From contig RDXN01000036.1 in NCBI GenBank assembly GCA_004292855.1, forward strand, positions 1 to 64,000: a stretch of DNA of 64,000 nt, written 5' to 3'. The stretch comes from Cytophagales bacterium (lineage in GTDB: Bacteria > Bacteroidota > Bacteroidia > Cytophagales > Spirosomataceae). A program made the position numbers and the translations under genes. The notes beneath the pieces are model-generated. The model saw only the letters and a program-made list of their open reading frames with translations. It did no database searches and was not told the origin of the DNA. Shown here one piece after another: positions 30,865-38,902 of the stretch. How positions within the stretch are numbered: the first letter of the stretch is position 1; the number at the start of each line of letters is the position of its first letter.

Positions 30865-33285
30865 TTACAGGCGTTTCGATTGAATAATCAGACAGGACGG
30901 AGACGGGTTTCCGCAGTCGGGCAAGACCCCGAATGATGTGTCGGCAGTTCGGGGGGCGGCTCGACCCTGGACTTTGTCGTTTTGCAGCAAAATACGAGTG
31001 CTCATCAGCCCGTAAATGGGCGAGTACGTACTTTGACCCGTGCCGATGGTTCGGAATAATGGTCCACCGAAAGCGAAATTTGCGGCATCGAGTCCCACAA
31101 TGTAAAACTCATTCTGGTAGAGTTGGGCAAACCGATATTGACCCTTGCTGTCCGTTTGGGTTTGCTCCATAATTTGCCCGTCGGTGGGGTCGCCGTCGCT
31201 GTTGGGATCGGTGTAGAGGGTTACTCGCACATTGGCGATACCGAGTTCTCCGGGTTCCTGTTTTCCATTTCGGGCAATGCCACCCCCGCTGCCGTTGTCC
31301 AGAAATACCGCGCTCGTCAACGATTGGGGGCTATTACAGCTTGGCACGGTTATAGCCATCAGGTCGATGGTTTTGGTTGCGTCGTTAGATAAAGTTAGCA
31401 AATACAAACCCTCTGCCCGCAAGCTCCGAACCGCACCATTAGGCGACAATGTGACAACAGACCCCGCAGGGCGACTCAAAATGCGCCACACCTGATTGGG
31501 TCCGGGCGCAGGTAAATCAACAGAGGTTACCCCACAACGCAGCACAATGTCGGGGCCGGCGTTGGGCAACGGAGCCGTAGCGGTTGGTGGCGTATAGGTG
31601 ACCACTACCGTGTCCGTGCATGTCTTCCCCGGACTGCTCGACGTGGTGGTTGAGGTAGGCCCATTTGGGCTACTGGCAAACCATTCCAGTTTGAACGAAC
31701 CCGACAACGACGGGCCGTCCCAGGCCGGCCTGAACAGCACCTGCCGGATCAGTGAACTACTCCAACTTGTATTGGTCAGGTCGATTTCATACGTATGAAA
31801 CTGACCGTCGTTGATGATTTTAAAATCTTTGTACCGCCCATCCATTCCCAAAAATTCGTAGTCTTCCTGGGTCCGCCAGTGAAACCGGTACATATCGCCC
31901 CCCTTCAGGTCAAATGCCGCCCGGATATACACTTTTTTATTGTCGCGCCCCTGCCACGCTACAGCGGGCGATTTCACTTGCTGTTGTCCGTTACCGTCCA
32001 GCCTAATATCCAGATGATTACCAATAGGAAACCCCGTGTCGGTTGTCTCAACGTAATGCCAGGCATGCCGGTTATTCACGAACCGGTAGTTCGGACCGGC
32101 ATCGGGGCGGGGTTGGGCATACACATACGAGCGAATGTCGTTGATGTGTCCTAACACCATTTCGTAGTCAAAGTCGGTTACGGAGTTATGGTCGAGCACC
32201 AAAAGCGGCACTCCCGCTATGTACGATGTGCTACCGTTAAACTCGCTGTCCGAGAACTCATCGCCAAAGAATGCCTCCTTAAAAAAATGGTTCTTGGGCG
32301 TATAAAGTCCTACGCCCACATCGTCGTCGCGGGTGAGGGCAATCCAGGGTTCGGAACCCCGGACGTTGATCATCTCGAACGGCCCGACTTTCAGTTGTTT
32401 GTCAGCGTTTGTGAACGGAGCCGAACCCGTGTATTTCCACGACCGCTTATAGATACTGTTAAGGTATAAACACGGGAATTCCTGCTCACGGGCGGCATAC
32501 TGCGTTTTGTCGGCCCGGTTCATTGTGAGCCGGACATGTACTTTCACCACATTGCCCGACAGTCGAATCCAGTGTTCAAACGTACATTCGCCATCGAAAT
32601 TACGCAGGGGCCAATGCTTCGGGACAGACTTGACGTACAGCAGGTTATCACGTTTTTCAAAAGTCAGAATTCGACTTGGATTATTGTAGTAATCGCCCGC
32701 CTGAATGGGGTTCCAGCCGATACTCGACCAAACAGGTTGAATATCCACCCCCGGCGGTTTAAACGGCACTGGCCCACTATAGGCGGCATTTTGAATCTGA
32801 CGGCCTAAGTCATAGTTGTTAACCATGTTCAGGCCATTTTTTGTCGACAGGTAGGTAATTGCCCCCCCATATCGGCTATCAACACCGACTTTGATTTGGC
32901 CGTTGTCGAGAAGCTCTAACCCATTAATGCTATTGCTTCGCAAGGATCCGTCTTGCGGAACTACCTGCGACATGTTCTGATCTGACCCTCCCGCAATCGA
33001 CGACAGGATAAATCGGTATTGACCCGGCACGGTTAGGCCAGTGACTTCCCCAGTTTGCGCGTTAAGGGTAGCGTTTGGGTTCGGGTTCCCTGTTGGCGGG
33101 CACCAAAAATAGCCCGCAGGTGCATCTTTGAGCTTAATGGTTGTTGAACTTGTCGTTACGTCCTGCCCTGCATCGGGTTTAACGCAGGCAGTCTGTGCAA
33201 GTGTAACTAGCTGACTATTAGTGATTAGGGTAATCAAAAAAAGTCTACACCAGATCCGACCACCCCTCTCTCGTAAAAAAACCAT
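30865..33285 (-). CDS. Large secreted protein with SdrD-B-like domain
   Basis: 806 residues from ATG 33285, the only in-frame ATG before the signal peptide (about 8-31, LFLITLITNSQLVTLAQ). A first PKD/Ig-like strand domain (35-110) is followed by a large beta-rich domain (120-560: SRYGGAITYLSTKNGLNMVNN, WIALTRDDDVGVGLYTP) that resembles carbohydrate-acting or -binding domains; then another Ig-like part (590-670) and an SdrD-B-like domain (675-770: AVFLDNGSGGGIARNGKQEPGEL, PNSDGDPTDG, a likely Ca2+ site). No CHU_C or other T9SS tail is evident, although the Cys-rich end (DCGNPSPSC) may be one not known to me. The ATG lies within the stem of an upstream terminator. Confidence 0.72.
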   Translation of the reverse strand: MVFLRERGGRIWCRLFLITLITNSQLVTLAQTACVKPDAGQDVTTSSTTIKLKDAPAGYFWCPPTGNPNPNATLNAQTGEVTGLTVPGQYRFILSSIAGGSDQNMSQVVPQDGSLRSNSINGLELLDNGQIKVGVDSRYGGAITYLSTKNGLNMVNNYDLGRQIQNAAYSGPVPFKPPGVDIQPVWSSIGWNPIQAGDYYNNPSRILTFEKRDNLLYVKSVPKHWPLRNFDGECTFEHWIRLSGNVVKVHVRLTMNRADKTQYAAREQEFPCLYLNSIYKRSWKYTGSAPFTNADKQLKVGPFEMINVRGSEPWIALTRDDDVGVGLYTPKNHFFKEAFFGDEFSDSEFNGSTSYIAGVPLLVLDHNSVTDFDYEMVLGHINDIRSYVYAQPRPDAGPNYRFVNNRHAWHYVETTDTGFPIGNHLDIRLDGNGQQQVKSPAVAWQGRDNKKVYIRAAFDLKGGDMYRFHWRTQEDYEFLGMDGRYKDFKIINDGQFHTYEIDLTNTSWSSSLIRQVLFRPAWDGPSLSGSFKLEWFASSPNGPTSTTTSSSPGKTCTDTVVVTYTPPTATAPLPNAGPDIVLRCGVTSVDLPAPGPNQVWRILSRPAGSVVTLSPNGAVRSLRAEGLYLLTLSNDATKTIDLMAITVPSCNSPQSLTSAVFLDNGSGGGIARNGKQEPGELGIANVRVTLYTDPNSDGDPTDGQIMEQTQTDSKGQYRFAQLYQNEFYIVGLDAANFAFGGPLFRTIGTGQSTYSPIYGLMSTRILLQNDKVQGRAAPRTADTSFGVLPDCGNPSPSCLIIQSKRL

Positions 33286-33318
33286 ACCTGGATTGACTTT
33301 TAGCCTCAGGTATGGTTT
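33275..33318 (-). terminator. Terminator after the DUF6807 gene, overlapping the next start codon
   Basis: A 12-base stem AAACCATACCTG (33279-33290) and CAGGTATGGTTT (33307-33318). Read on the minus strand it ends in TTTTTTT, the classic form. The distal arm contains the ATG of the downstream secreted-protein gene (33283-33285), so a transcript reading through would hide that start codon in a hairpin. Confidence 0.7.
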
Positions 33319-33363
33319 GCAACAAAATATGTGCCAACTCTAATAAGTTAGTAGGATGATAGG

Positions 33364-34392
33364 TTATTTACCTAAAAAAGCTCGATTTTGCTCGTCAACA
33401 CGGTCTGCATCAATGGCTCCGCTTGTAATTACGACCCGGTATTGAAACGTTACTGACTTACCCGCACCGAGCGTGTAATTCATAGCGGCTTCCTTATTGT
33501 TGGTGAACACGGCGGGGGCCAACGGGTTAGCGGCATACAGTCCATATCCTCTTGAGTGCCAGTAGGTTGGGTAGCCCACATTTTGCGGATGGTCGAGCAT
33601 CAGCACAGAAACGTTTTCGCCGTTTACAATGCCCGTGAGGTTCATCCATTTGGCTCGTTTGCCCCAAACAGCCTCACCCTCAACGCCTTCGCTACTGTGG
33701 TACTTGCCTGTGATACCCGCACTCGCCATAGCCGGTACTTTCGTAGCAACTCCGTTGGCGTCGGTGAATACTTCGGGTTTGTTAGACGGATGTTCGAGTT
33801 CACGAGCCACCCGGATAGCCACCATACCTTCTTTATTGTCTTTAAAAACAACCTCTTTGTCGAGAGTCGTTAGCGTCGTGATCCGGTCGATGGTGCGTTG
33901 GGAGCCTTCGCCCCGGAACACGAATGTAGTGCGTTCGCGGAGCATGGGTTTGTCGTCTTTGTCGAGCCATGCCGCTGTTACCACCAGTTCGGCTTTGTCT
34001 TTGCCGCTCTTCATCGACTGCACACCCGTATGCACCACCGTTCCGAAGGGGCCGCCATGACTTTTGTCGATATCAGTCGAGTTGTTCCAGAAATCATGCC
34101 CGTTTGCGTTGCCGTAGTTAAACCACATGCCCACGTGGTGCGGGTGGTCGATGCGCTCGCCCGGACGGGGGTTCATGGGCCACCCCCGCGTGATAAAGTT
34201 GCCGCTTGCTGTTTGAATAGGAAACAGAACTGGTTTTTTCAGCTCTGCCGGACCGGGATAAATGTAGGCCGTAAAGGGTTTGCCATCCACGGTCACCTCC
34301 ACGCGCTTTCCAGCCTCGTCGTGCTTCAACTGAATCCGGTTCTGGGCAAACGCTGAGAGGCTTAGCAGGCTTAAAATGATAATTTTTTTCAT
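33364..34392 (-). CDS. DUF6807 (PmoA-annotated) exported protein
   Basis: 342 residues from ATG 34392 (MKKIIILSLLSLSAFAQ, a signal peptide); the open frame continues upstream only through a dispersed palindrome. The body matches the family often labelled methane oxygenase PmoA, now DUF6807, with no relation to methane oxidation: YIYPGPAELKKPVLFPIQTASG, HPHHVGMWF with clustered histidines, GLYAANPLAP. It often neighbours Gfo/Idh/MocA oxidoreductases and DUF1080 proteins, as here. Function is not proven; a periplasmic sugar-modifying or -binding role fits the context. Confidence 0.83.
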   Translation of the reverse strand: MKKIIILSLLSLSAFAQNRIQLKHDEAGKRVEVTVDGKPFTAYIYPGPAELKKPVLFPIQTASGNFITRGWPMNPRPGERIDHPHHVGMWFNYGNANGHDFWNNSTDIDKSHGGPFGTVVHTGVQSMKSGKDKAELVVTAAWLDKDDKPMLRERTTFVFRGEGSQRTIDRITTLTTLDKEVVFKDNKEGMVAIRVARELEHPSNKPEVFTDANGVATKVPAMASAGITGKYHSSEGVEGEAVWGKRAKWMNLTGIVNGENVSVLMLDHPQNVGYPTYWHSRGYGLYAANPLAPAVFTNNKEAAMNYTLGAGKSVTFQYRVVITSGAIDADRVDEQNRAFLGK

Positions 34393-34408
34393 GTTGGTTT
34401 TAATAAAA

Positions 34409-34527
34409 AATGGGAACGCGGTTTTTGTCATCCCGACAAAGGAGGGGTCTACTCTGCCTATGCTCGACTTGAGAATACCAGAACTAGATCCCTCCTTTGT
34501 CGGGATGACAAAAGCCGCGTTCCCATT
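34409..34527. repeat. GTCATCCCGAC palindrome, copy 3 (33-base centre, long arms)
   Basis: Arms 34409-34451 and 34485-34527, 43 bases with 2 mismatches, include the extra outer part AATGGGAACGCGG. The centre (34452-34484) is again 33 bases and, read as its complement, shares words with copy 2 (GTTCTGGTA start). The arm core is a variant, CCCGACAAAGGAGG instead of CCCGACGCAGGAGG. It sits between the Gfo/Idh/MocA and DUF6807 genes. Confidence 0.9.
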
Positions 34528-34543
34528 CAATCATCAAAATAAT

Positions 34544-35869
34544 TTAGCTCAGAACCATGTCGTTCTTGGTCGAATCCCACGTCACGCGTTTGCCTGTTTG
34601 TTGAGCCGTGCTAGCCATGATGTTGGCAACGGAGTGGTTGAAACCAGCGCGGGCGGGCGCGTTCGGCTCCTTGCGGCTCCGTACGCACTCCATCCAGTTG
34701 AGCATGTGCAACGACGTCATGGGATCACCACCTGTATTGGCACCGGTTTCCATTCTCATGGCGTTGGCCAGCGTCATGTCGGGCAGGAGATTGGCCTGCA
34801 TACCCATGTCTTTAGCCGGACCGGCTTGTAAACCACCTTCCGACGATATTTTGTTCGTGTCGAGGTTGATCATTCCCCCGTTCGAGAAATAGTATTCTTT
34901 GGTGCCACCAGCCTCGTTGTGCATCCGCGACGAATACAACACCTGGAAGCCCTTGCTCTTGTCATTGTCGGGGCCGTAGTCGAATACGGCCGTGAACGTG
35001 TCGGGGTTCACACGGCCATCTTTCCAGACATACACGCCCCCATTGGCCACCACCGACCGTGGGTGTTCATAGCCGCTAAACCAGTGAACGGTGTCGATTT
35101 GGTGCGACATCCACTGCCCCGGTATTCCCGACGAATAGGGGTAGAACAACCGGTATTCCAGATACTTGCGGGGGTCCCAGTCAACTTTGGGGCGGTTCAG
35201 CAGGTAGCGGTTCCAGTCGGTGTCTTCTTTCCGAATCTCGGCTACCAACTTTGGCCGACGCCACCGGCCCGGCTGGTTCACGTTCCAGGTCATCTCGACC
35301 ATCGAAATTTCGCCAAACTTACCCGACCGGATAAACTCGTTGGCTGAGTGATAGTTGGGAGCCGACCGACGTTGCGAACCGACCTGCACGATTTTCTTCG
35401 ATTTCTCGACGGCTTTCAGAGCCTTGCGGGCGTCTTCGAGCGATTCGGCAAAGGGCTTTTCTACATACACGTCGCGCCCCGATTCTACGGCATCGACGCA
35501 ATGCAGCGCGTGCTGAAAATCGGCAGTGCTGATTATAACGGCATCGACGTCTTTACGGTCGAGCATCTCGTCGTTGTTGCGCGAGAGGAAAAAACTATCG
35601 TCGGCCAGACCCTTGCCTTTGAGATATTGGGCGGCCTCATCGCGACGGCGGCTCCAGATGTCCGACACGCCCACGAAGGCGAAGTTCTGGTTTTTGGCGT
35701 GGGCCGCAAACGCCGGGGCCAACGACTGCCGGAATCGGTCCGAGAAGCCAATGATCCCCACCCGGACCCGCTCATTAGCCCCAATGATCCGGGCGTAGCT
35801 GCTAGCCGAGAAGGTCATGCCCAATCCGGCGAGTGCCGATTTCTTTATAAATTCACGACGATTTTCCAT
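34544..35869 (-). CDS. Gfo/Idh/MocA-family oxidoreductase with Tat-like signal
   Basis: 441 residues. The start MENRREFIKKSALAGLGMTF has a twin-Arg-like signal (RREFIKKS); the pattern is that of secreted family members of Bacteroidota. The nucleotide-binding fold follows (VRVGIIGFSDR), then VDAVIISTADFQHALHCVDAVESGRDVYVEKPF with the EKP motif that binds the nicotinamide and sugar. It probably oxidises or epimerises a sugar via NAD(P)(H). Nearby DUF1080, sugar isomerase and DUF6807 genes point to a 3-keto-glycoside route. Confidence 0.87.
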   Translation of the reverse strand: MENRREFIKKSALAGLGMTFSASSYARIIGANERVRVGIIGFSDRFRQSLAPAFAAHAKNQNFAFVGVSDIWSRRRDEAAQYLKGKGLADDSFFLSRNNDEMLDRKDVDAVIISTADFQHALHCVDAVESGRDVYVEKPFAESLEDARKALKAVEKSKKIVQVGSQRRSAPNYHSANEFIRSGKFGEISMVEMTWNVNQPGRWRRPKLVAEIRKEDTDWNRYLLNRPKVDWDPRKYLEYRLFYPYSSGIPGQWMSHQIDTVHWFSGYEHPRSVVANGGVYVWKDGRVNPDTFTAVFDYGPDNDKSKGFQVLYSSRMHNEAGGTKEYYFSNGGMINLDTNKISSEGGLQAGPAKDMGMQANLLPDMTLANAMRMETGANTGGDPMTSLHMLNWMECVRSRKEPNAPARAGFNHSVANIMASTAQQTGKRVTWDSTKNDMVLS

Positions 35870-35938
35870 TTGAAAACAGGTCTTGTTTAACGTGTAAAGT
35901 GCTTGAAAAAGAGCGAGAGAGGGCCTTTATACTATAGT

Positions 35939-36104
35939 AGCCCCGGCGGGGCGGCATGTTGATAGAAAAATGATTGAAATCAATCATAATGAAGCCCCAT
36001 CGGGGCGGCATGTTTATAGGCATCACCTATAAACATACCGCCCCGATGGGGCTTTGGTCACTCACATGGCGTCTTTTCTATTAACATGACACCCCGCCGG
36101 GGTT
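35939..36104. repeat. Nested GC-rich inverted repeats (four copies of one unit)
   Basis: The unit AGCCCC(GG/AT)CGGGGCGGCATGTT-ATAG occurs four times: plus orientation near 35939-35966 and 35993-36019, minus orientation near 36027-36054 and 36074-36104. Outer pair and inner pair are each complementary, so the region folds into a hairpin within a hairpin. A small palindrome ATGATTGAAATCAATCAT (35970-35987) sits between. It separates the DUF1080 and Gfo/Idh/MocA genes. Confidence 0.85.
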
Positions 36105-36130
36105 GTGAGATGGTGGAGAGTCTTCTCAAT

Positions 36131-36856
36131 TCAGAGCTCCCGAATCTTGATACTACGGAAGGAAACCCGGTCGCCGTGGTCCTGAAGCAGGATATGGCCT
36201 TTGGGGGCTTCGCCGAAGCGGCCATTGGCGTTGTAGGCAGGCGTTGCGTATTTACTTTTGGCAACCAACTCCCGGAAGGCCTCATTACCGCGCTCGTATT
36301 CGAGTACTTTCTTATCGTTAAGCCAATGCTCCACATGCGTGCCCCGCACCAACACCCGCGCCCGGTTCCACTCGCCAATGGGGTTTACTGCTTTGTTTTG
36401 AGCGGGCATCAAATCGTATAGCGACGAGACGGTTCGGTTGCCATCTCGGCCCATTTTGGCATCGGGATGTTTGGCATCGTCCAAAACCTGATATTCCAAT
36501 CCGAAGGCCGAGCCAGCCGGTTTAGGCTGATGCTCCACTACAAAATATTTCAGGCCGCTGTTGGCTCCCTCTGTCAGGCGAAACTCAAACGTCAGGTCGA
36601 AATTGGCGTACTCGCTCGTTGTTACGATGTCGCCCGCATTGCGCGACTCGCTTCCGTCGGTCTTGGCAATGCTCAATGTACCGTCTTCGACCGACCAGCC
36701 AGCCGTCGGAAACTTGTCTCTATAAGCTCCTCGCCAGCCGGTTGCGGTTTGTCCGTCGAACAGGAGTTTCCACCCCTCGCGCTTTTCTTTGGCGGTGAGG
36801 GTGTTAGGTTGAGCGAGGGAGAGGAGGGGAAAAAGGACGAAAAGGAGAGTTTTCAT
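36131..36856 (-). CDS. DUF1080 protein (3-keto-disaccharide hydrolase type)
   Basis: 241 residues from ATG 36856 (MKTLLFVLFPLLSLAQ, a signal peptide). A LamG-like jelly roll: EGWKLLFDGQTATGWRG, SEYANFDLTFEFRLTEGANSGLKYFV, EWNRARVLVRGTHVEHWLNDKKV, the usual DUF1080 motifs, ending in SFRSIKIREL. Proteins of this type have been described as 3-keto-disaccharide hydrolases in the periplasm. The ATG shares a base with the stop of the upstream isomerase gene, so the two are coupled. Confidence 0.88.
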   Translation of the reverse strand: MKTLLFVLFPLLSLAQPNTLTAKEKREGWKLLFDGQTATGWRGAYRDKFPTAGWSVEDGTLSIAKTDGSESRNAGDIVTTSEYANFDLTFEFRLTEGANSGLKYFVVEHQPKPAGSAFGLEYQVLDDAKHPDAKMGRDGNRTVSSLYDLMPAQNKAVNPIGEWNRARVLVRGTHVEHWLNDKKVLEYERGNEAFRELVAKSKYATPAYNANGRFGEAPKGHILLQDHGDRVSFRSIKIREL

Positions 36857-37788
36857 TAAAGCGGAAATTTCAACGTCTGCGTAATGTACTCCTTGTTGAT
36901 CGCGGCACACTGCGCGGCTGTTTTGTCTTTTTCGGGCACTCCGTCGAGTTCAACAACGCCCCAGCCTTTAAACTTGATCTTGTCCAATGCTTTAAACACC
37001 GCTGCCACGTCGACGTTGCCCCGACCAAGTTCTACAAATTTATAGGCTTTGGGATTTTCGGGCTTGTCGGCTAGGGGCGACATCGTGTCTTTCAGGTGCA
37101 GAGCCGACATGATGTCACGGTATTGCAAAACGGCCTTTTCGGGCTGACCTCCCCCCTGCCGGTAGTGGGCAATGTCGAGCAGGAGCCGGAGGTGTTTGGG
37201 ATTCATGGCCTGCACAATCACGTCGACCTCTTCGGGGGTTTCGCCCCATTGGTTCATGTGATTGTGGTACATGGTTTGCACGCCCATGTCGGCGGTTTGC
37301 TCGCCAATTTTGTTCATCACCGCTGTAAGGCGTTTTAGCTCTTCGGCTGTGGGAGCTTGCCCGGCCTTGCGCAACGAGTTGGTCACCTGCATGGCCGAGC
37401 CGCCCAATGCTTTCACGAAACTCGCGTGAGCCACATGTTGGTCGATGGTGCTTTGCTCCTTGGCTGGGTCAACCTCCACGTTGCCGCTCGAAAACATGCA
37501 GAGCTGGAGTTTGGCCTCCTCTAGCAGGGCGCGCAGTTCGGAGGGTTTGGTTCGGTACGGCCCAAATGTATTGGCCCGGAGTTGAATACCGCGAAAGCCA
37601 AGCGCAGCAATGTCTTTGATGGCCTGTGCGTCGTTGCCCCCCCATGTGATGGCTGAATAGCCAATTTGCAGACCTGATTTTTTTAGGGGGAGATGAGTCG
37701 TCAGCGGGTCGGCTCCGGCAGAGATTGCCAGAGCCGACAGGCCGAGCGACTGGAGGAAACGCCGTCTGTTTAGTACGGACTCCTTCAT
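36856..37788 (-). CDS. Sugar phosphate isomerase/epimerase-like TIM barrel, exported
   Basis: 310 residues from ATG 37788 (MKESVLNRRRFLQSLGLSAL), with a Tat-type RRRFLQ signal. The xylose-isomerase-like AP2EC fold has IGYSAITWGG, IQLRANTFGP, TMYHNHMNQWG (metal-binding His), LLLDIAHYRQGGG and KGWGVVELDGVPEK with the terminal Glu ligand. It should isomerise, epimerise or eliminate a keto-sugar using a divalent metal. The longer open frame upstream lacks any further signal peptide. First of the minus-strand sugar cluster. Confidence 0.87.
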   Translation of the reverse strand: MKESVLNRRRFLQSLGLSALAISAGADPLTTHLPLKKSGLQIGYSAITWGGNDAQAIKDIAALGFRGIQLRANTFGPYRTKPSELRALLEEAKLQLCMFSSGNVEVDPAKEQSTIDQHVAHASFVKALGGSAMQVTNSLRKAGQAPTAEELKRLTAVMNKIGEQTADMGVQTMYHNHMNQWGETPEEVDVIVQAMNPKHLRLLLDIAHYRQGGGQPEKAVLQYRDIMSALHLKDTMSPLADKPENPKAYKFVELGRGNVDVAAVFKALDKIKFKGWGVVELDGVPEKDKTAAQCAAINKEYITQTLKFPL

Positions 37789-37933
37789 GATGGATTCGGG
37801 AATAGTCAGCGTCAGTTCAGTGTGCGCGCACACCACAGTGACGACTGCTGGGTTAAATGTATAGACTTTGTCAGAAAAAATGGCATTAAAAAGAGCAGAT
37901 TTGGGCAACGATCTACCCAACGGTACAGCGACT

Positions 37934-38740
37934 TTACCGTTTAACGGATCTATTTATCTGAACAGCAGCGAGTTTTAGCGGAAACACCGATTTACCACGA
38001 ACTTCGAGCGAGTCGCCGGGACTCATGGTTACCCGACGTTGGTCGTCGTTCAGGAGGAGGGTGAGATTACCCGTTTGCAGCCCTACGCGGGTGCCTTCGG
38101 CCTGCTGACCCACCCAAAATTCGGTGTCTGATGCTTCTACTGTCACGTCACTCGTGTGTACGCGCAAGGAGGTTGCTTTAGGTCGGCGAATCACCAAAAA
38201 TTGAGCTTCGCCCTGTAGCCAAACGGCATGGGGCGTTTCATCAACCCATTGTTGAGCAAATTCGAGTTGACTATTAGGGGCCAATTGGACCTGGGAACCA
38301 TCGGGCAAGCGCACCACCCGAGCCTCGGCACTCCCCGACCGAACGGTACGCAGGTTCTCGCTTTGCTGCGTCCAAAATCCCCATCCTACAAACAACAGTA
38401 AGCTCAGAGCAGCCGCTACCGTCCGGCCAAAGTACCACCAGGCAACCACCGTTCTGACGGCAGGCTGCAAGGGTCTTACCTCATCAAGATCCTGCAAGGA
38501 GACCCGAATTCGTTGCCACAGATTCGACATGTCGTCGTACGACATAGCACCAGGCAGCGGCACCGACGCATCGTTGACCAGCTTGCGGGCTTCGTTAACA
38601 GTTGGCTTGCAGTAGGGGTGTTGACGGACGAAACTTTGCCAAAATAGATCGACCTCGTCGTCGTCAGGGTGTTGAACCCACCGCATGAACATATCGTCGA
38701 GGGCGAGTTCCTCAGCGGCATATGTGGTGTAGGATTTCAT
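37934..38740 (-). CDS. FecR-domain anti-sigma-like protein, short and without sigma partner
   Basis: 268 residues from ATG 38740 (MKSYTTYAAEELALDDMFMRW). The N-terminal cytoplasmic part (1-95) resembles the sigma-binding region; a membrane segment follows (about 108-130) and then the FecR domain (RTVRSGSAEARVVRLPDGSQVQLAPNS, HAVWLQGEAQFLV, TEFWVG). The usual C-terminal DUF4974 (STN-like) domain of Bacteroidota FecR proteins is absent. Neither a sigma-70 ECF gene nor a SusC-like transporter is adjacent. It may regulate a distant sigma factor or be a relic. Confidence 0.82.
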   Translation of the reverse strand: MKSYTTYAAEELALDDMFMRWVQHPDDDEVDLFWQSFVRQHPYCKPTVNEARKLVNDASVPLPGAMSYDDMSNLWQRIRVSLQDLDEVRPLQPAVRTVVAWWYFGRTVAAALSLLLFVGWGFWTQQSENLRTVRSGSAEARVVRLPDGSQVQLAPNSQLEFAQQWVDETPHAVWLQGEAQFLVIRRPKATSLRVHTSDVTVEASDTEFWVGQQAEGTRVGLQTGNLTLLLNDDQRRVTMSPGDSLEVRGKSVFPLKLAAVQINRSVKR

Positions 38741-38902
38741 GCGATAATGGTTTGAACAAGCCTGTTTTTGTGGCAAAAGCAGGACGAAACAACTAATCTA
38801 CTTGGAATTGGTGGTAAGCAATCGGCAAAAAAAGTCACCGTGAATCGCGTTGCAAAGATACTATCTTACCCTAAACCTGTAGTATCTTGTCTAGCGGTCG
38901 TT

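Noticed and set aside
8963-34527. CRISPR array
   Set aside because: The repeated units are scattered, palindromic and kilobases apart, not tandem with spacers; no cas genes are present.
34393-34530. N-terminal extension of the DUF6807 protein
   Set aside because: The extension is the translation of a dispersed palindrome; the signal peptide begins at ATG 34392.
38855-38888. Weak AAGATACT/AGTATCTT hairpin after the M16 gene as a terminator
   Set aside because: Only 8 AT-rich pairs and a long loop, with a short T-run; not convincing.
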